In this document: in pieces, positions 9,090 to 18,565 of the stretch
Layout of the letters: each line of letters begins with the position of its first letter
How positions within the stretch are numbered: the first letter of the stretch is position 1
Assembly: GCA_003215355.1 (NCBI GenBank)
Contig: QCKL01000005.1
Coordinates: 22,021 to 86,020, forward strand
DNA from: Prochlorococcus sp. AG-409-O23
Lineage (GTDB): Bacteria; Cyanobacteriota; Cyanobacteriia; PCC-6307; Cyanobiaceae
DNA length: 64,000 nt
Direction of reading: 5' to 3'
The notes under the pieces: generated by a model
What the model was told of the DNA's origin: nothing
The model's input: only the letters and a program-made list of their open reading frames with translations
Databases searched by the model: none
Position numbers and translations under genes: made by a program

Positions 9090-10457
9090 TTGGCGTGTCC
9101 TGTCGTAGCCATAATCGGTCGCCCAAACGTTGGTAAGTCCACGTTGGTCAATCGGCTTTGCCGGAGCCGAGAGGCCATAGTCCACGATCAGCCTGGGGTT
9201 ACTCGAGATCGCACCTACCAAGATGGTTTTTGGGGCGATAGAGAATTCAAGGTTGTCGATACCGGTGGCCTGGTATTTGATGACAATAGTGAGTTTTTGC
9301 CTGAGATTAGGGAGCAGGCCAATCTTGCGTTAGCAGAAGCTGCTTTGGCCTTGGTGATTGTTGATGGTCAACAGGGCGTCACAGCAGCAGATAAGGATAT
9401 TGCTGAATGGTTGCGATCTCAGGACTGTAAGACGTTGGTGGCTGTGAACAAATGTGAGTCACCAGAGCAAGGGCTCGCGATGGCCGCAGAGTTTTGGTGT
9501 CTTGGTCTTGGGGAGCCACATCCAATATCTGCTATTCATGGCGCAGGGACTGGTGACTTGCTCGATCGAGTGGTATCTCTTTTCCCTCCGAAGGAACTGG
9601 AGGAACAGAAAGAGGAATCTATTCAGATGGCTATCGTAGGCAGGCCAAATGTCGGTAAGTCGAGCCTACTTAACTCTGTTTGTGGTGAACCTAGGGCAAT
9701 TGTTAGTCCTATTCGTGGTACCACTAGAGATACGATTGATACTTCTATAGAGCGTCAAGGACAATCTTGGAAGCTGATTGATACCGCTGGGATCCGTCGT
9801 AGGCGTAGTGTTAATTACGGCCCAGAGTTATTTGGTATTAGTCGAAGCTTTAAGGCTATTGAACGTAGTGATGTATGTGTACTTGTAATCGATGCTTTAG
9901 ATGGTGTCACTGAACAGGATCAACGACTGGCAGGAAGGATTGAGGAAGATGGCCGCGCATGTGTACTTGTTGTAAATAAATGGGATGCAGTCGAGAAAGA
10001 TAGTCACACAATGCCAATGATGGAAAAAGAGCTGCGTTCAAAACTCTATTTTCTTGATTGGGCAACAATGTTGTTTACGTCAGCTCTGACGGGTCAGAGA
10101 GTCGAGAGCATTTTTTCTTTGGCATCATTGGCTGTTGAGCAGCATCGACGAAGAGTTAGTACTTCGGTAGTTAATGAAGTTTTGAAGGAGGCATTAAGTT
10201 GGCGAAGTCCTCCCACTACTCGTGGTGGACGGCAAGGGCGTCTTTACTATGGGACTCAAGTAGCTAGTAGGCCCCCTAGCTTTACCCTTTTTGTAAATGA
10301 TCCAAAGTTGTTTGGTGAGACATATCGACGTTATGTCGAAAGACAATTGCGAGAAGGTTTAGGTTTTGATGGCACTCCTTTGAAGTTGTTTTGGCGAGGA
10401 AAGCAGCAAAGGGATGCTGAAAGAGATCTCGCTCGCCAACAGAAGCCTCCGTTGTAA
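9090..10457 (+). CDS. der: Ribosome-assembly GTPase Der (EngA)
   Basis: Tandem-GTPase needed for 50S subunit maturation. Two G domains each carry GRPNVGKS (residues 10-17 and 184-191), DTGG/DTAG switch motifs and NKCE/NKWD base-specificity motifs. A C-terminal KH-like domain follows. The start is TTG at 9090, giving the canonical N-terminus [15 protein letters not shown]. Length is 455 aa. It abuts the downstream transporter gene with no gap, so they share a transcript. Confidence 0.97.
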   Translation: MACPVVAIIGRPNVGKSTLVNRLCRSREAIVHDQPGVTRDRTYQDGFWGDREFKVVDTGGLVFDDNSEFLPEIREQANLALAEAALALVIVDGQQGVTAADKDIAEWLRSQDCKTLVAVNKCESPEQGLAMAAEFWCLGLGEPHPISAIHGAGTGDLLDRVVSLFPPKELEEQKEESIQMAIVGRPNVGKSSLLNSVCGEPRAIVSPIRGTTRDTIDTSIERQGQSWKLIDTAGIRRRRSVNYGPELFGISRSFKAIERSDVCVLVIDALDGVTEQDQRLAGRIEEDGRACVLVVNKWDAVEKDSHTMPMMEKELRSKLYFLDWATMLFTSALTGQRVESIFSLASLAVEQHRRRVSTSVVNEVLKEALSWRSPPTTRGGRQGRLYYGTQVASRPPSFTLFVNDPKLFGETYRRYVERQLREGLGFDGTPLKLFWRGKQQRDAERDLARQQKPPL

Positions 10458-10460
10458 GTG

Positions 10461-11375
10461 ATGGATTGGTTGCGTCAGGTTCCTGTTGGGCAGTATGTAG
10501 TAGGTAATTCCAGTTGGCTGCGTCGGATTGATCCCAGACTCAAGCTCGCGTGGGTATTGATGTTTTTACTTACACCTGTACTGGCAGGCGCTTATTGGAG
10601 GTTTGGTTTAGTAATAGCCCTGATTGGCGTGACATTTATTAGTCGGCTTCCAGGTCGCATTTGGGGACGCTCTCTTGTCTTGCTATTGATTTTGGCAGGC
10701 TTTGTGGGCTTTTTTGCAATGCTTTTGCCTACCGGCGAAGTGCCTGCGATGCTTTCTGCTCGAGCTCCTAACGAGTTGCCAAATTCTCTAGCAACTGCGC
10801 CTGCTTGGGAGATTTTGCGAATAGGACCTCTTGGTTTAGGTCCTATTTCTCTAGGTCCGTTTGTTATTGATCGTCGATCAGCTGAGTTGGGCTTGAATAC
10901 CTCTTCATTGATTTTTACGGTGATTCATAGTGTCAACCTCATGTTGATAACCACATCTCCAGAGGATTTGATGTGGACACTTAGATGGTTCCTTACACCG
11001 CTTGCGTTATTTGGTCTACCTATAGATCGAATTAGCTTTCAACTTTTGTTGGCTCTTAGGTTCCTCCCATTGGTTCAGGAGGAGTTCCAAAATCTCTTAA
11101 GATCTCTCGCGAGTAGGGCTGTCAATGTTCGCCAACTTGGCTGGAAGGCTTCATTGGGCCTTGTCTTGTCAGTAGGAGAACGTTTATTAGCAAATATCCT
11201 TTTAAGGGCTGAGCAAGGAGCAGATGCACTTTTAGCAAGGGGGGGGCAATGGCTCCCCCCAGATCAATTCAGACCAAAGATTCTGCAAAAAAGAACTTTG
11301 TCTTGGCTCAATATTGCATCTAGCTTGCTTCTATTGCTGGTTCTTGGTCTTCGTGGGAAGTACGGTGCTTTATAG
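10461..11375 (+). CDS. Energy-coupling factor (ECF) transporter T component, CbiQ family
   Basis: Integral membrane subunit that couples ABC ATPases to a substrate-binding S component for vitamin or metal uptake. 304 aa with an N-terminal PRLKLAW motif, about six hydrophobic helices, and the cytoplasmic arginine signatures SRA (about residue 216) and ARG in DALLARGGQW (about residue 257). A GTG directly before the ATG (10458) is an alternative start. No S or A component is adjacent, so the substrate is not identifiable. The shared transcript with der is incidental or translational. Confidence 0.85.
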   Translation: MDWLRQVPVGQYVVGNSSWLRRIDPRLKLAWVLMFLLTPVLAGAYWRFGLVIALIGVTFISRLPGRIWGRSLVLLLILAGFVGFFAMLLPTGEVPAMLSARAPNELPNSLATAPAWEILRIGPLGLGPISLGPFVIDRRSAELGLNTSSLIFTVIHSVNLMLITTSPEDLMWTLRWFLTPLALFGLPIDRISFQLLLALRFLPLVQEEFQNLLRSLASRAVNVRQLGWKASLGLVLSVGERLLANILLRAEQGADALLARGGQWLPPDQFRPKILQKRTLSWLNIASSLLLLLVLGLRGKYGAL

Positions 11376-11392
11376 ACACCCAGTATCAATAG

Positions 11393-11659
11393 GTGAGTGC
11401 AGAGCATTATTTAAATCACCCCACTTTTGGCATGCTTTACCTAGTCGCGCCAGCTGGTGAAGGTAGAGATGTATATGCGACTTTATATGCTCAGAAGATG
11501 TTTTTCCTCGTGACTCTTCAGCCTAGGGGAGCTCAGTTTGAGGTGATTCCATATTTGGATGCTCGCCATCATGCCGAGCTCCATTTATCTCGTTGTCGTC
11601 GGGATGGCTCACCTGATAGAGAGCGATGGCAAGAGTTATTCCATCAAACCTTTGTTTGA
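11393..11659 (+). CDS. pipX: PII-interacting protein PipX, NtcA coactivator
   Basis: Small cyanobacteria-specific protein that binds either the global nitrogen regulator NtcA or the PII signalling protein, linking 2-oxoglutarate level to nitrogen-gene transcription. 88 aa with the tudor-like core YLNHPTFGMLYLVA at about 6-19 and FFLVT, then the C-terminal helical part. The start is GTG at 11393. It precedes the yggS homologue by 4 bp, a linkage known from other cyanobacteria. No NtcA gene is visible in this window. Confidence 0.95.
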   Translation: MSAEHYLNHPTFGMLYLVAPAGEGRDVYATLYAQKMFFLVTLQPRGAQFEVIPYLDARHHAELHLSRCRRDGSPDRERWQELFHQTFV

Positions 11660-11663
11660 AGCC

Positions 11664-12344
11664 TTGGTAATTTCGTCTGCGCTATGGAGGGAATTAGATA
11701 GCAGCTTGCCATTTGGGGTGAATTTACTTGCAGTTAGCAAGGGACACCCCGAGTCTTCCATTCGTTTTTTTGCAGAGCTTGGGCAAAGAGATTTTGGGGA
11801 GAGTCGCTTGCAAGAAGCTTTGCCCAAAATCCTTGCTTTATCTGACCAGGAAGGACTTAGATGGCACTTTATTGGTCGTCTTCAAGCAAATAAAGTTAGA
11901 GGGGTGGTGCGTGCTTTTGAAGTTATTCACTCTGTCGACTCGTTGCGATTAGCCGAGAGAATTTCAAGAATTGCAGGGGAGGAAAACCGGTGTCCAGATG
12001 TCATGCTTCAGGTGAAGTTCAAGGATGATCCAACAAAAGGAGGATTTGATCCTGATGAGTTACTGAAGGATTGGGCCAAGATGATTGGATTGTCAAATCT
12101 GCACATTATTGGACTAATGACCATGCCTCCCTTGGGGATTGATTTAAATCAGCGGAGGCAAATCTATAAAGATTGTCGAGACCTGGCAGATAAGTTGAGT
12201 TTGTCAGATTGTTCAATGGGGATGAGTCAAGACTGGCATGAGGCTTTAGATGCAGGTGCTACCTGGTTGAGATTGGGATCTGCGTTGTTCGGAGTTCCTC
12301 GTAAGAACGTCGACCTTCATAAAGATGTCACTAAAGGGGATTAA
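11664..12344 (+). CDS. YggS/PLPBP-family pyridoxal-phosphate homeostasis protein
   Basis: PLP-binding TIM-barrel protein without known enzymatic activity, involved in vitamin B6 and amino-acid balance. The lysine in NLLAVSKGHP binds PLP. FGESRLQEALPKI, WHFIGRLQANKV, LMTMPPLG, MGMSQDW and RLGSALFG follow in family order. I chose TTG at 11664, just after the pipX stop. ATGs at 11559 and 11604 in the same frame would overlap pipX by 56-101 bp. The pipX-PLPBP pairing supports functional linkage in nitrogen/PLP control. Confidence 0.88.
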   Translation: MVISSALWRELDSSLPFGVNLLAVSKGHPESSIRFFAELGQRDFGESRLQEALPKILALSDQEGLRWHFIGRLQANKVRGVVRAFEVIHSVDSLRLAERISRIAGEENRCPDVMLQVKFKDDPTKGGFDPDELLKDWAKMIGLSNLHIIGLMTMPPLGIDLNQRRQIYKDCRDLADKLSLSDCSMGMSQDWHEALDAGATWLRLGSALFGVPRKNVDLHKDVTKGD

Positions 12345-12468
12345 AAACCTTGCCCCTGCCTGTCTGGAACGTTATTTAGGTATTAGGAATAGATGTTCCC
12401 TTTCAGGAAACGCTCCTAAAGTCGGCATCAGCTGACCTACCACCACGCCAACTAGAGAGGATTTACCG

Positions 12469-13044
12469 GTGTCGCTTATTTCCCGTCTTCGTGCTGTAGT
12501 CGCTGGTGACGACTACCTCGACAATGATTATGACGAGCTCGATTACGAAACAGGCGATCATTTTGACTCTGAAAATAGGAGTGCCAGAGATATTGGAGGT
12601 GAGTTGGCGCCTCTTTCGCAGTCAAACCCTTTTAATTTTGGTGATGGTATATCTGGTTCAAATGTGATTGGCATGCCTGGGATATCCACAACTACTTCTG
12701 AGGTGAACTTGATGGAACCTAGGAGTTTTGATGAAATGCCCAGGGCAATTCAGGCCCTACGTGAAAGGAAGACAGTCATCCTGAACCTCACAATGATGGA
12801 GCCTGATCAGGCCCAGAGGGCAGTGGACTTTGTCGCCGGAGGGACTTTTGCGATTGATGGTCATCAGGAGCGAGTTGGAGAAAGCATTTTCTTGTTTGCT
12901 CCTAGTTGTGTGACTGTGACGAACTCATTCCAAGAAGAAGCTTCCCCATCCACTGTGATTGGTAAGGATTCTGAACCTCAACCACAGGAATCTGATCCAG
13001 CACCTGCTCCTGCATGGGGAGAATCAATGGCTTCTGCTATGTGA
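12469..13044 (+). CDS. sepF: Cell-division protein SepF (cyanobacterial Cdv2)
   Basis: FtsZ-binding protein that links Z-ring filaments to the membrane. 191 aa with an N-terminal amphipathic start [16 protein letters not shown], an acidic linker, and the SepF domain from about 75: [39 protein letters not shown], then [10 protein letters not shown]. The C-terminal tail is rich in Pro, Glu and Ser. The start is GTG at 12469. It lies directly upstream of proC, a conserved order in cyanobacteria. Confidence 0.93.
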   Translation: MSLISRLRAVVAGDDYLDNDYDELDYETGDHFDSENRSARDIGGELAPLSQSNPFNFGDGISGSNVIGMPGISTTTSEVNLMEPRSFDEMPRAIQALRERKTVILNLTMMEPDQAQRAVDFVAGGTFAIDGHQERVGESIFLFAPSCVTVTNSFQEEASPSTVIGKDSEPQPQESDPAPAPAWGESMASAM

Positions 13045-13050
13045 TGTTTC

Positions 13051-13878
13051 GTGCCTAGTTCTATTGGGGTGATTGGTTTAGGGCGAATGGCTCAAGCGCT
13101 ACTTCTGCCCTTGCTTGAGAAGGGGGATTTCCTGCCTGAGCAGGTTTTCTCGATAGTTGGTCATGAAGGAAGTCTGCTAAATGCTAGGGATCAACTTCCC
13201 AAAGGTCTTCGTATAGCCACTGCAGATGATCCAAGCGCAGAGGAAGTTTGGCGTGCACCAATTCAACTTTTAGCAGTCAAGCCTCAGCAATTGGAATTAG
13301 TAAAAGCCAAGGCTAAGTGTTTTGAACAAATAGGCGCTGGCTCTCGGCCATTGTTGATTTCTGTACTCGCAGGCGTAACTTTGAAGCGACTTCAGCAGTC
13401 ATTCCCTTCGCACAATTGTGTGCGAGCAGTGCCAAATACTCCTTCACTTGTAGGAGCTGGCCTTACAGGGTTGGCATGGGGGGAAGGCGTTACTCATGAG
13501 CAGCGTCTTTCTGTAAAAGAAATCTTCAGTCCAATCAGTGAAGTGTTGGAGTTACCAGAGGAGCAGTTGGATGCATTTCTAGCTTTAACTTCTTCAGGCC
13601 CTGCCTATGTAGCACTTATGACTGAAGCTTTGGCGGACGGAGCAGTCGCAGCAGGATTGCCCCGTTCTCTGGCATATCATTTGGCTCATCGGACACTTGC
13701 TGGGACTGCCGAACTTCTTAAGGAGAAAGAACTACATCCTGGACAAGTAAAGGACATGGTTGCTTCTCCAGGTGGTACAACTATCACTGCGTTGCGTCAT
13801 CTCGAGAAGGCAGGTGTGCGTTCCGCCTTGATGGAGGCAGTGGTGGTTGCAGCTGAACGAAGTCGCGAAATGGCCTAA
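13051..13878 (+). CDS. proC: Pyrroline-5-carboxylate reductase
   Basis: Last step of proline synthesis, reducing pyrroline-5-carboxylate with NAD(P)H. The Rossmann motif IGVIGLGRMAQAL is at residues 5-17. The C-terminal signature VKDMVASPGGTTITALRHLE lies at about 232-251 and AVPNTPSLVGAG in the middle. The GTG start lies 6 bp after sepF. Its last 95 bp overlap the end of the convergent glycosyltransferase gene. Confidence 0.96.
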   Translation: MPSSIGVIGLGRMAQALLLPLLEKGDFLPEQVFSIVGHEGSLLNARDQLPKGLRIATADDPSAEEVWRAPIQLLAVKPQQLELVKAKAKCFEQIGAGSRPLLISVLAGVTLKRLQQSFPSHNCVRAVPNTPSLVGAGLTGLAWGEGVTHEQRLSVKEIFSPISEVLELPEEQLDAFLALTSSGPAYVALMTEALADGAVAAGLPRSLAYHLAHRTLAGTAELLKEKELHPGQVKDMVASPGGTTITALRHLEKAGVRSALMEAVVVAAERSREMA

Positions 13879-15055
13879 ATGGAGAAATTGGCGACATTCC
13901 TAAAAGTTGGTCATATAGGTTTTCTAGCGAATCTATGTTGTGATTAAGTGTGTATCTTTCGAGGACTCGATCGCGAGCACGTCGACCTAATTCTGAGGTG
14001 AGCACGGGTTGATCTCTTAACACTGGCAACAGAGTCCTTAATTGAGTCGTCACTCCTTGAGTGCTTAGAACTATTCCTGCACCTCCTTCAAGAACTTCGC
14101 CATCTGCTCCAGCATCGGTGGCAACACATGCTGTACCAGTAGCCATTGCTTCTAATAAAGATAGAGAGAGTCCTTCAACCAGGCTGGGGAGGAGAAAAAC
14201 TTCTGCGCATTGAAGTAAAGCTATCTTTGTATTTAGCTCAGATTCATATCCCCACCAAAGTACTTCGCAGTCATTTGTGCTGAAAGAGTTATTTTCAAGA
14301 GTTGATTTGAGAGGGCCATCCCCAACAATTACTAATCTGCAGCCTTTGAGCTCTACCGAGCGCCATGCTCGAAGAAGTGCTTCGATATTCTTCTCTGCAG
14401 CGATTCGCCCCATATAAAGAAAAATTCGATTGTGACCAAGTCTTTCTTTTATCTTTGGATGAGTCGAAGAAGTACTTTCATTATTAGCTGGAGTCCAACA
14501 TTCGGTATCCACTCCATTTGGGATTACAGCTAACCGGTTTTCTTTTACTCCTAGTCTATTAAGTAGCTCAGCCTGTATCTCAGAGAACACTATAACCCTG
14601 TCATAACGAGCTAATGATGGTGCATATAGTTGATAAGTGAGCTGTTGAGTCCCTGCCGTAAGGTTTCGGATCCCCGCATCAAATGGTGGATGAAAAGTTC
14701 CTACTAGAGGGACTTTTAGTTGTTGGCAGAGGTCTGGCAGCCGAAAATCTAGAGGTGAGAGAGTAAGACTCGCATGGACAAGATCAGGTTGCAGTCGTTC
14801 AAGTGATTCTCTTAGCTCTCTTTGTGCTCGAGGAGAGGGAATGGTGTAAACCTGTGACTTCACTAGATAGGGCAAACTAACTTCTGGGTCATTTGCAAGA
14901 AGACAGGTCTGAGTATTTACAGGACTACTTGGGTTGTCAAAATGAATGAAACTTATTTGATGACCTCTATCCCTAAGAGCCTCAGTAGTGCTTAGGCCAT
15001 AGGTGACATTCCCGCAGAATGGTGTTTTTTTGCCCAGCCAGGCGATATGCGCCAC
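13784..15055 (-). CDS. GT4-family glycosyltransferase
   Basis: Retaining nucleotide-sugar glycosyltransferase of GT-B fold, 423 aa. The N-terminal half has GTFHPPFDAG at about 130. RLAVIPNGVDTECW and FLYMGRIAAEKNIEALLRAW follow. The EX7E-type motif is seen in EGLSLSLLEAMATGTACVAT at about 317-336. The last 30 residues are proline/arginine-rich and are encoded antisense to the proC end, so they may be a recent extension through loss of an earlier stop (inference). Acceptor and donor are unknown; envelope polysaccharide or glycolipid is likely. Confidence 0.85.
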   Translation of the reverse strand: MAHIAWLGKKTPFCGNVTYGLSTTEALRDRGHQISFIHFDNPSSPVNTQTCLLANDPEVSLPYLVKSQVYTIPSPRAQRELRESLERLQPDLVHASLTLSPLDFRLPDLCQQLKVPLVGTFHPPFDAGIRNLTAGTQQLTYQLYAPSLARYDRVIVFSEIQAELLNRLGVKENRLAVIPNGVDTECWTPANNESTSSTHPKIKERLGHNRIFLYMGRIAAEKNIEALLRAWRSVELKGCRLVIVGDGPLKSTLENNSFSTNDCEVLWWGYESELNTKIALLQCAEVFLLPSLVEGLSLSLLEAMATGTACVATDAGADGEVLEGGAGIVLSTQGVTTQLRTLLPVLRDQPVLTSELGRRARDRVLERYTLNHNIDSLENLYDQLLGMSPISPFRPFRDFVQLQPPLPPSRRNAHLPSRDDATQ

Positions 15056-15085
15056 CCGCTGAAATTTACAAGCTGCTTAAGAAAG

Positions 15086-16492
15086 CTAGCAGCGTTGCCA
15101 TGGACGTTCTAGTAATGCTGCAATAAGTGCAAATGAAGCAAGAATCCAAAGTACTGGTACTAGCCCATATCTACTAACTAAAGCCCCTGCGAGTACAAGA
15201 GGCAGGCTAAGAGCAATATTGATTAAGTTGTTTTGAAGCCCAAACACTTTGCCGCGTTTGGATTCAGGAGTGTCCTCTTGGAGAGTCGTCTGAGCAGGAA
15301 TTGCTACAAGTGCTGCTCCCATCCCAAGCATGCCGCAAAGGATCAATGTGAATCCAAGGGATCCCATGAATTGACCCAGTAGAACAAGGCACCAGGTGAT
15401 AACACCCAAGCCTGTGGCTGTAAGACTTTTTCTGTTGAAGCCATGGCCAATTTGGGCTATTACTAGTGCGCCTAAGGCCATTCCTATACCACTTATGGCT
15501 AGGAGAGTACCGAATTGAGTTGGCCCAAGCTCCTTAATTGATGAGGCAAGACTTATAGCTAGAACATAAAGGGCGGCTAGCAAGCTATATAGAAAAACAA
15601 GGTGCAACATTGCACTCCTGACTGTGGGTGTTTCCCTAATGACTTGCAGTCCATCTCTGATTTCTTGAAAGAGATTAATTTTGGCGTTTGACCTGGGCTT
15701 CTCAATTAAATGAATTGTGCTAATGCTAATAGCCGCAGTCGCATAGCAAAATGGTAGAAGTATGAATTCGCCTCCATTTATTCCTAAATTTTGAGAAAAA
15801 TGCTTTAGAAGACGCAAGATGGGGTCGCCAAGGGCAAATCCAACAATTGTTGCGCCCATGCATGTGGCTTGATAGAGGGAATTTGCAGCCAGCAGATGTT
15901 CTTTAGGTACTAATAATGGGATTGCCGCTTGTTCTGCTGGGGCAAAGAATTGGGTAAGAACTGACTCTAAAAAAGTCATTATCAATAGCACCCAATAGCC
16001 CCAGCCAATACCTATCCAGGTTGGGCCAGGCGAAATGCAAATTGGGACAAAAAGTACTAATAGTGCCCTCAGTCCATTTGAGGCGACCATTACACGGCGC
16101 TTAGGCCATAGATCTGCTCCTACCCCTGCGATGGTGCCTAGAACCATCGCAGGAATTGTATTGGCTACATAGATGCCTGTCGCTAAAAGGGTAATGCGCT
16201 GGGCCCGTGTTTCGAAGTCCATTCGAATGGCCGCTGCTACCTCTGCAAGAGCTTGATTGTCTTGAGGTGCATTGCTTACCCAGTACTGGGCAATTAAATA
16301 CACCATTAAAACTATGTAGAACTTGTCAGCTAGTTGGGAGAAAATCTGCCCTATCCATAGTTTGCGGAATCCATCCAGGCGGATGACAGCCTGGATGCCT
16401 GTGCCCTTTTGTGCATGGGGGCCTTCGGGAATGGTGCTGGAGGGACTAGAACCGCTCAAGATGTCTTTTCTGTCGTCCTCATAATCTCTCAT
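15086..16492 (-). CDS. Major facilitator superfamily transporter
   Basis: 468-aa membrane protein with about 12 hydrophobic helices after a soluble N-terminus of about 40 residues. It has FRKLWIGQIFSQLADKF at its first helix and a central loop near residue 230. The C-terminal half carries RGKVFGLQNNLIN, typical of the EntS/LplT-like branch of MFS exporters. It overlaps recO by 14 bp and lies 30 bp before the glycosyltransferase gene. The substrate is not predictable. Confidence 0.82.
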   Translation of the reverse strand: MRDYEDDRKDILSGSSPSSTIPEGPHAQKGTGIQAVIRLDGFRKLWIGQIFSQLADKFYIVLMVYLIAQYWVSNAPQDNQALAEVAAAIRMDFETRAQRITLLATGIYVANTIPAMVLGTIAGVGADLWPKRRVMVASNGLRALLVLFVPICISPGPTWIGIGWGYWVLLIMTFLESVLTQFFAPAEQAAIPLLVPKEHLLAANSLYQATCMGATIVGFALGDPILRLLKHFSQNLGINGGEFILLPFCYATAAISISTIHLIEKPRSNAKINLFQEIRDGLQVIRETPTVRSAMLHLVFLYSLLAALYVLAISLASSIKELGPTQFGTLLAISGIGMALGALVIAQIGHGFNRKSLTATGLGVITWCLVLLGQFMGSLGFTLILCGMLGMGAALVAIPAQTTLQEDTPESKRGKVFGLQNNLINIALSLPLVLAGALVSRYGLVPVLWILASFALIAALLERPWQRC

Positions 16493-17282
16493 TAATTCGT
16501 GTTGTTAGAACTTCTCTCAACATCGCGAGGGCGCGCACTTGTTTAGAAAGATGATTGTTAGCCCAGTATTCAACTACGGTTAATAGCTTTAGCCAAACCT
16601 CTTTAGGCCCCATTAGATCTCCATTCGCGCGCTTTGGGAGGTTGGGTTTTAGCAGCCTTTGAAGTAGTGCCAGTTCAGATGGATTCAGTTCTATTGGTGA
16701 AGAGGGGACGGAACCTATTACAAAACCATCTGCAGGGATGAGGCTGCATCTCCATTCCCATTGACCTATTGGTGGGTCGAGTTTTGCTCCGCTTTTGCAA
16801 CATTCCTGAATAGGAAGGCCATAGCCTCCTAGAGCAAGCAAGTGAATGCAAGATTGAACACTTGTTGCCAATGTTGTGACAGGGCTGAAAGGATCTTGCT
16901 CAGCGATACCTTCTAGTCTCTCTAGATGCATTAGTACTGTACTGAGCATCCCATGTAGAGGATCGTTGCTGGCAACAAGGATTAAGCAGAGTTCCGTCAA
17001 TGCCTGTGCAGCTGCCAACGTTTCTAGTTTCTTGCCAACTCTGCTGAAGCTGCGTAATACATTTAATTGCCGAACTTTCTGGAGGCCTGTACGACCCACT
17101 ATTTGCAACTCCAGAAAGGTAAGAGGAGCTGCTGCAGCAAGGCTGCTACGAGGGCGTCGTGCTCCTGGGATTGCAAGGCGAGTGAGGCCTTCTTCATCGC
17201 TAAGAAGAGTTAGTAATCGATCGTTCTCTCCAAGAGGCCCTACTTTTAGGGATAAGCCTTTGAGGCGCTTTGTATAGCTCAC
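16479..17282 (-). CDS. recO: DNA repair protein RecO
   Basis: Mediator that helps RecA load on SSB-coated DNA in the RecF pathway. 267 aa with an N-terminal OB fold (LKVGPLGENDRLLTLLS, LTRLAIPGARRPRSSL) and a helical C-terminal domain. The four-Cys zinc site of many RecO proteins is not evident, as in other picocyanobacterial forms. It overlaps deoC by 4 bp upstream and the MFS gene by 14 bp downstream, in an operon with both. Confidence 0.88.
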   Translation of the reverse strand: MSYTKRLKGLSLKVGPLGENDRLLTLLSDEEGLTRLAIPGARRPRSSLAAAAPLTFLELQIVGRTGLQKVRQLNVLRSFSRVGKKLETLAAAQALTELCLILVASNDPLHGMLSTVLMHLERLEGIAEQDPFSPVTTLATSVQSCIHLLALGGYGLPIQECCKSGAKLDPPIGQWEWRCSLIPADGFVIGSVPSSPIELNPSELALLQRLLKPNLPKRANGDLMGPKEVWLKLLTVVEYWANNHLSKQVRALAMLREVLTTRINERL

Positions 17283-17962
17283 TCCTTCTGATCGCGGATT
17301 TCTTGCATAATCTCTTGACCAAAACTTGTCCCCAGTTGTGTTGCTCCAGCGTCGATTAACTTGAGAGCTTGAGTAAGTGTTTTAATTCCTCCAACGGCTT
17401 TTATTTCGCATCGACCGCGTGCTAATTGAGCCAATTCACTGATTTGATTAGGAGTGACAGCAGGCCCAAATCCGTTGCCACTTTGGAGTCCCCTGACACC
17501 TGCGTCTAATGCTGCTTCTATAGCAATTGTTAGTTGGTCTGAAGGAATATTTGTGAGGTCAAGTATTACCCTGACTGGCAGGCCTAATGAACAAAGTGTC
17601 GCTAGCTCTTCTGCGAAGAAATTAGTTTGGCCTTGAGTAAGTGCAAAGTAGTTTGGAACAACATCTAATTGTTCTGCTCCTTTTGAGGCAGCCCATTCAG
17701 CCTCTGCTTTTTTGAAAGAGCTAGGGATTGCTCCAAAGGGGAAGGCAATAACGGCTATAAGCTTAGTTGGACCAGGAGGCCCTAGCCTTTCTCTTGTATA
17801 AGGAATCCTAGAAAGGTTTGTGCACAATCCTGAAAAAGTGAAGTGACTTGCTAGATCACAGTTTTGATTTAAAAGATCTTCATTAAGATGTGGGGCTAAA
17901 GCAGCTTGATGGATAAAAGAAGCTATTTCTGGCAAATCGCCTTTAGAGGAGTGGGCCCACAT
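17279..17962 (-). CDS. deoC: DeoC-like aldolase family protein lacking the Schiff-base lysine
   Basis: Homologue of deoxyribose-phosphate aldolase, which cleaves deoxyribose-5-phosphate to glyceraldehyde-3-phosphate and acetaldehyde. 227 aa with TIM-barrel motifs in order: LIAVIAFPFGA, LDVVPNYFA (Asp100), VILDL and EIKAVGGIKT (Lys188). In place of the family KTSTGFG segment it reads LQSGNGFG, so the Schiff-base lysine is Gln160. The N-terminal DHT(L)LK motif is also altered to HQAALA. The fold is clear, but normal aldolase chemistry is doubtful. It overlaps recO by 4 bp. Confidence 0.8.
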   Translation of the reverse strand: MWAHSSKGDLPEIASFIHQAALAPHLNEDLLNQNCDLASHFTFSGLCTNLSRIPYTRERLGPPGPTKLIAVIAFPFGAIPSSFKKAEAEWAASKGAEQLDVVPNYFALTQGQTNFFAEELATLCSLGLPVRVILDLTNIPSDQLTIAIEAALDAGVRGLQSGNGFGPAVTPNQISELAQLARGRCEIKAVGGIKTLTQALKLIDAGATQLGTSFGQEIMQEIRDQKE

Positions 17963-17977
17963 AGAAAAATGGTTGTC

Positions 17978-18565
17978 TTAATTTCGAGCTTGGATAACTC
18001 CATAGCCACCATGGTTGCGTTTGTAAATAACCTGCAATTGTCCACTTTCTTCATCACGAAATAAATAGAAGTCATGGTCAATAAGATCTAGTTGATGTCT
18101 CGCCTGATCAACACTCATTGGCGACATGGTGAAATATTTCCGCCTGACGCCAGGATTTGGTAAATGAACTTCCTTGCCTTCCAAAAGAGAACCATCAACA
18201 GAAGAGTCTTTTATGACTGCTTCTGTTGTCGGTGTTGTTGAGGCGCTATGCCCATGGCTGTGATGATGGTCACTGTGGCGCTCTTTATATTTTCGAAGTT
18301 GCCTAGATAACTTGCCGGCTACTAGGTCAATACTTGCGTAGAGATTCTCGCTACGTTCTTGTGCCCGTATTACTGTTCCGTTTGCGAAAACAGTCACTTC
18401 AGCGGTTTGCCTTGCCACCCTTGGATTTCGCTCGACTGAAAGGTGAACATCTGCTTCTTTCACCATTTCTTCAAAATGTTGAATGGCTCGTTCCATTTTT
18501 GATTGGGTGTATTCACGAAGTGCAGGAGTGAGTTCAAGATTGCGACCATGGATCAGAAGCTTCAT
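17978..18565 (-). CDS. hpf: Long-form ribosome hibernation promoting factor (LrtA type)
   Basis: Binds the 30S decoding region and dimerises 70S ribosomes under stress or darkness. 195 aa: an N-terminal HPF domain ([19 protein letters not shown] through about residue 100), a His-rich linker [11 protein letters not shown] at about 96-106, and the C-terminal dimerisation domain ([21 protein letters not shown]). Its start lies inside the probable 5' end of the divergent lipB, so the two messages overlap head-to-head. Cyanobacterial lrtA is known to be dark-induced. Confidence 0.94.
   Translation of the reverse strand: MKLLIHGRNLELTPALREYTQSKMERAIQHFEEMVKEADVHLSVERNPRVARQTAEVTVFANGTVIRAQERSENLYASIDLVAGKLSRQLRKYKERHSDHHHSHGHSASTTPTTEAVIKDSSVDGSLLEGKEVHLPNPGVRRKYFTMSPMSVDQARHQLDLIDHDFYLFRDEESGQLQVIYKRNHGGYGVIQARN

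Noticed and set aside
11238..11262. G-run and C-run pair inside the ECF transporter gene
   Set aside because: It lies over the conserved ARGGQW codons (Gly-Gly and Pro-Pro), so codon content explains it. No T-run follows.
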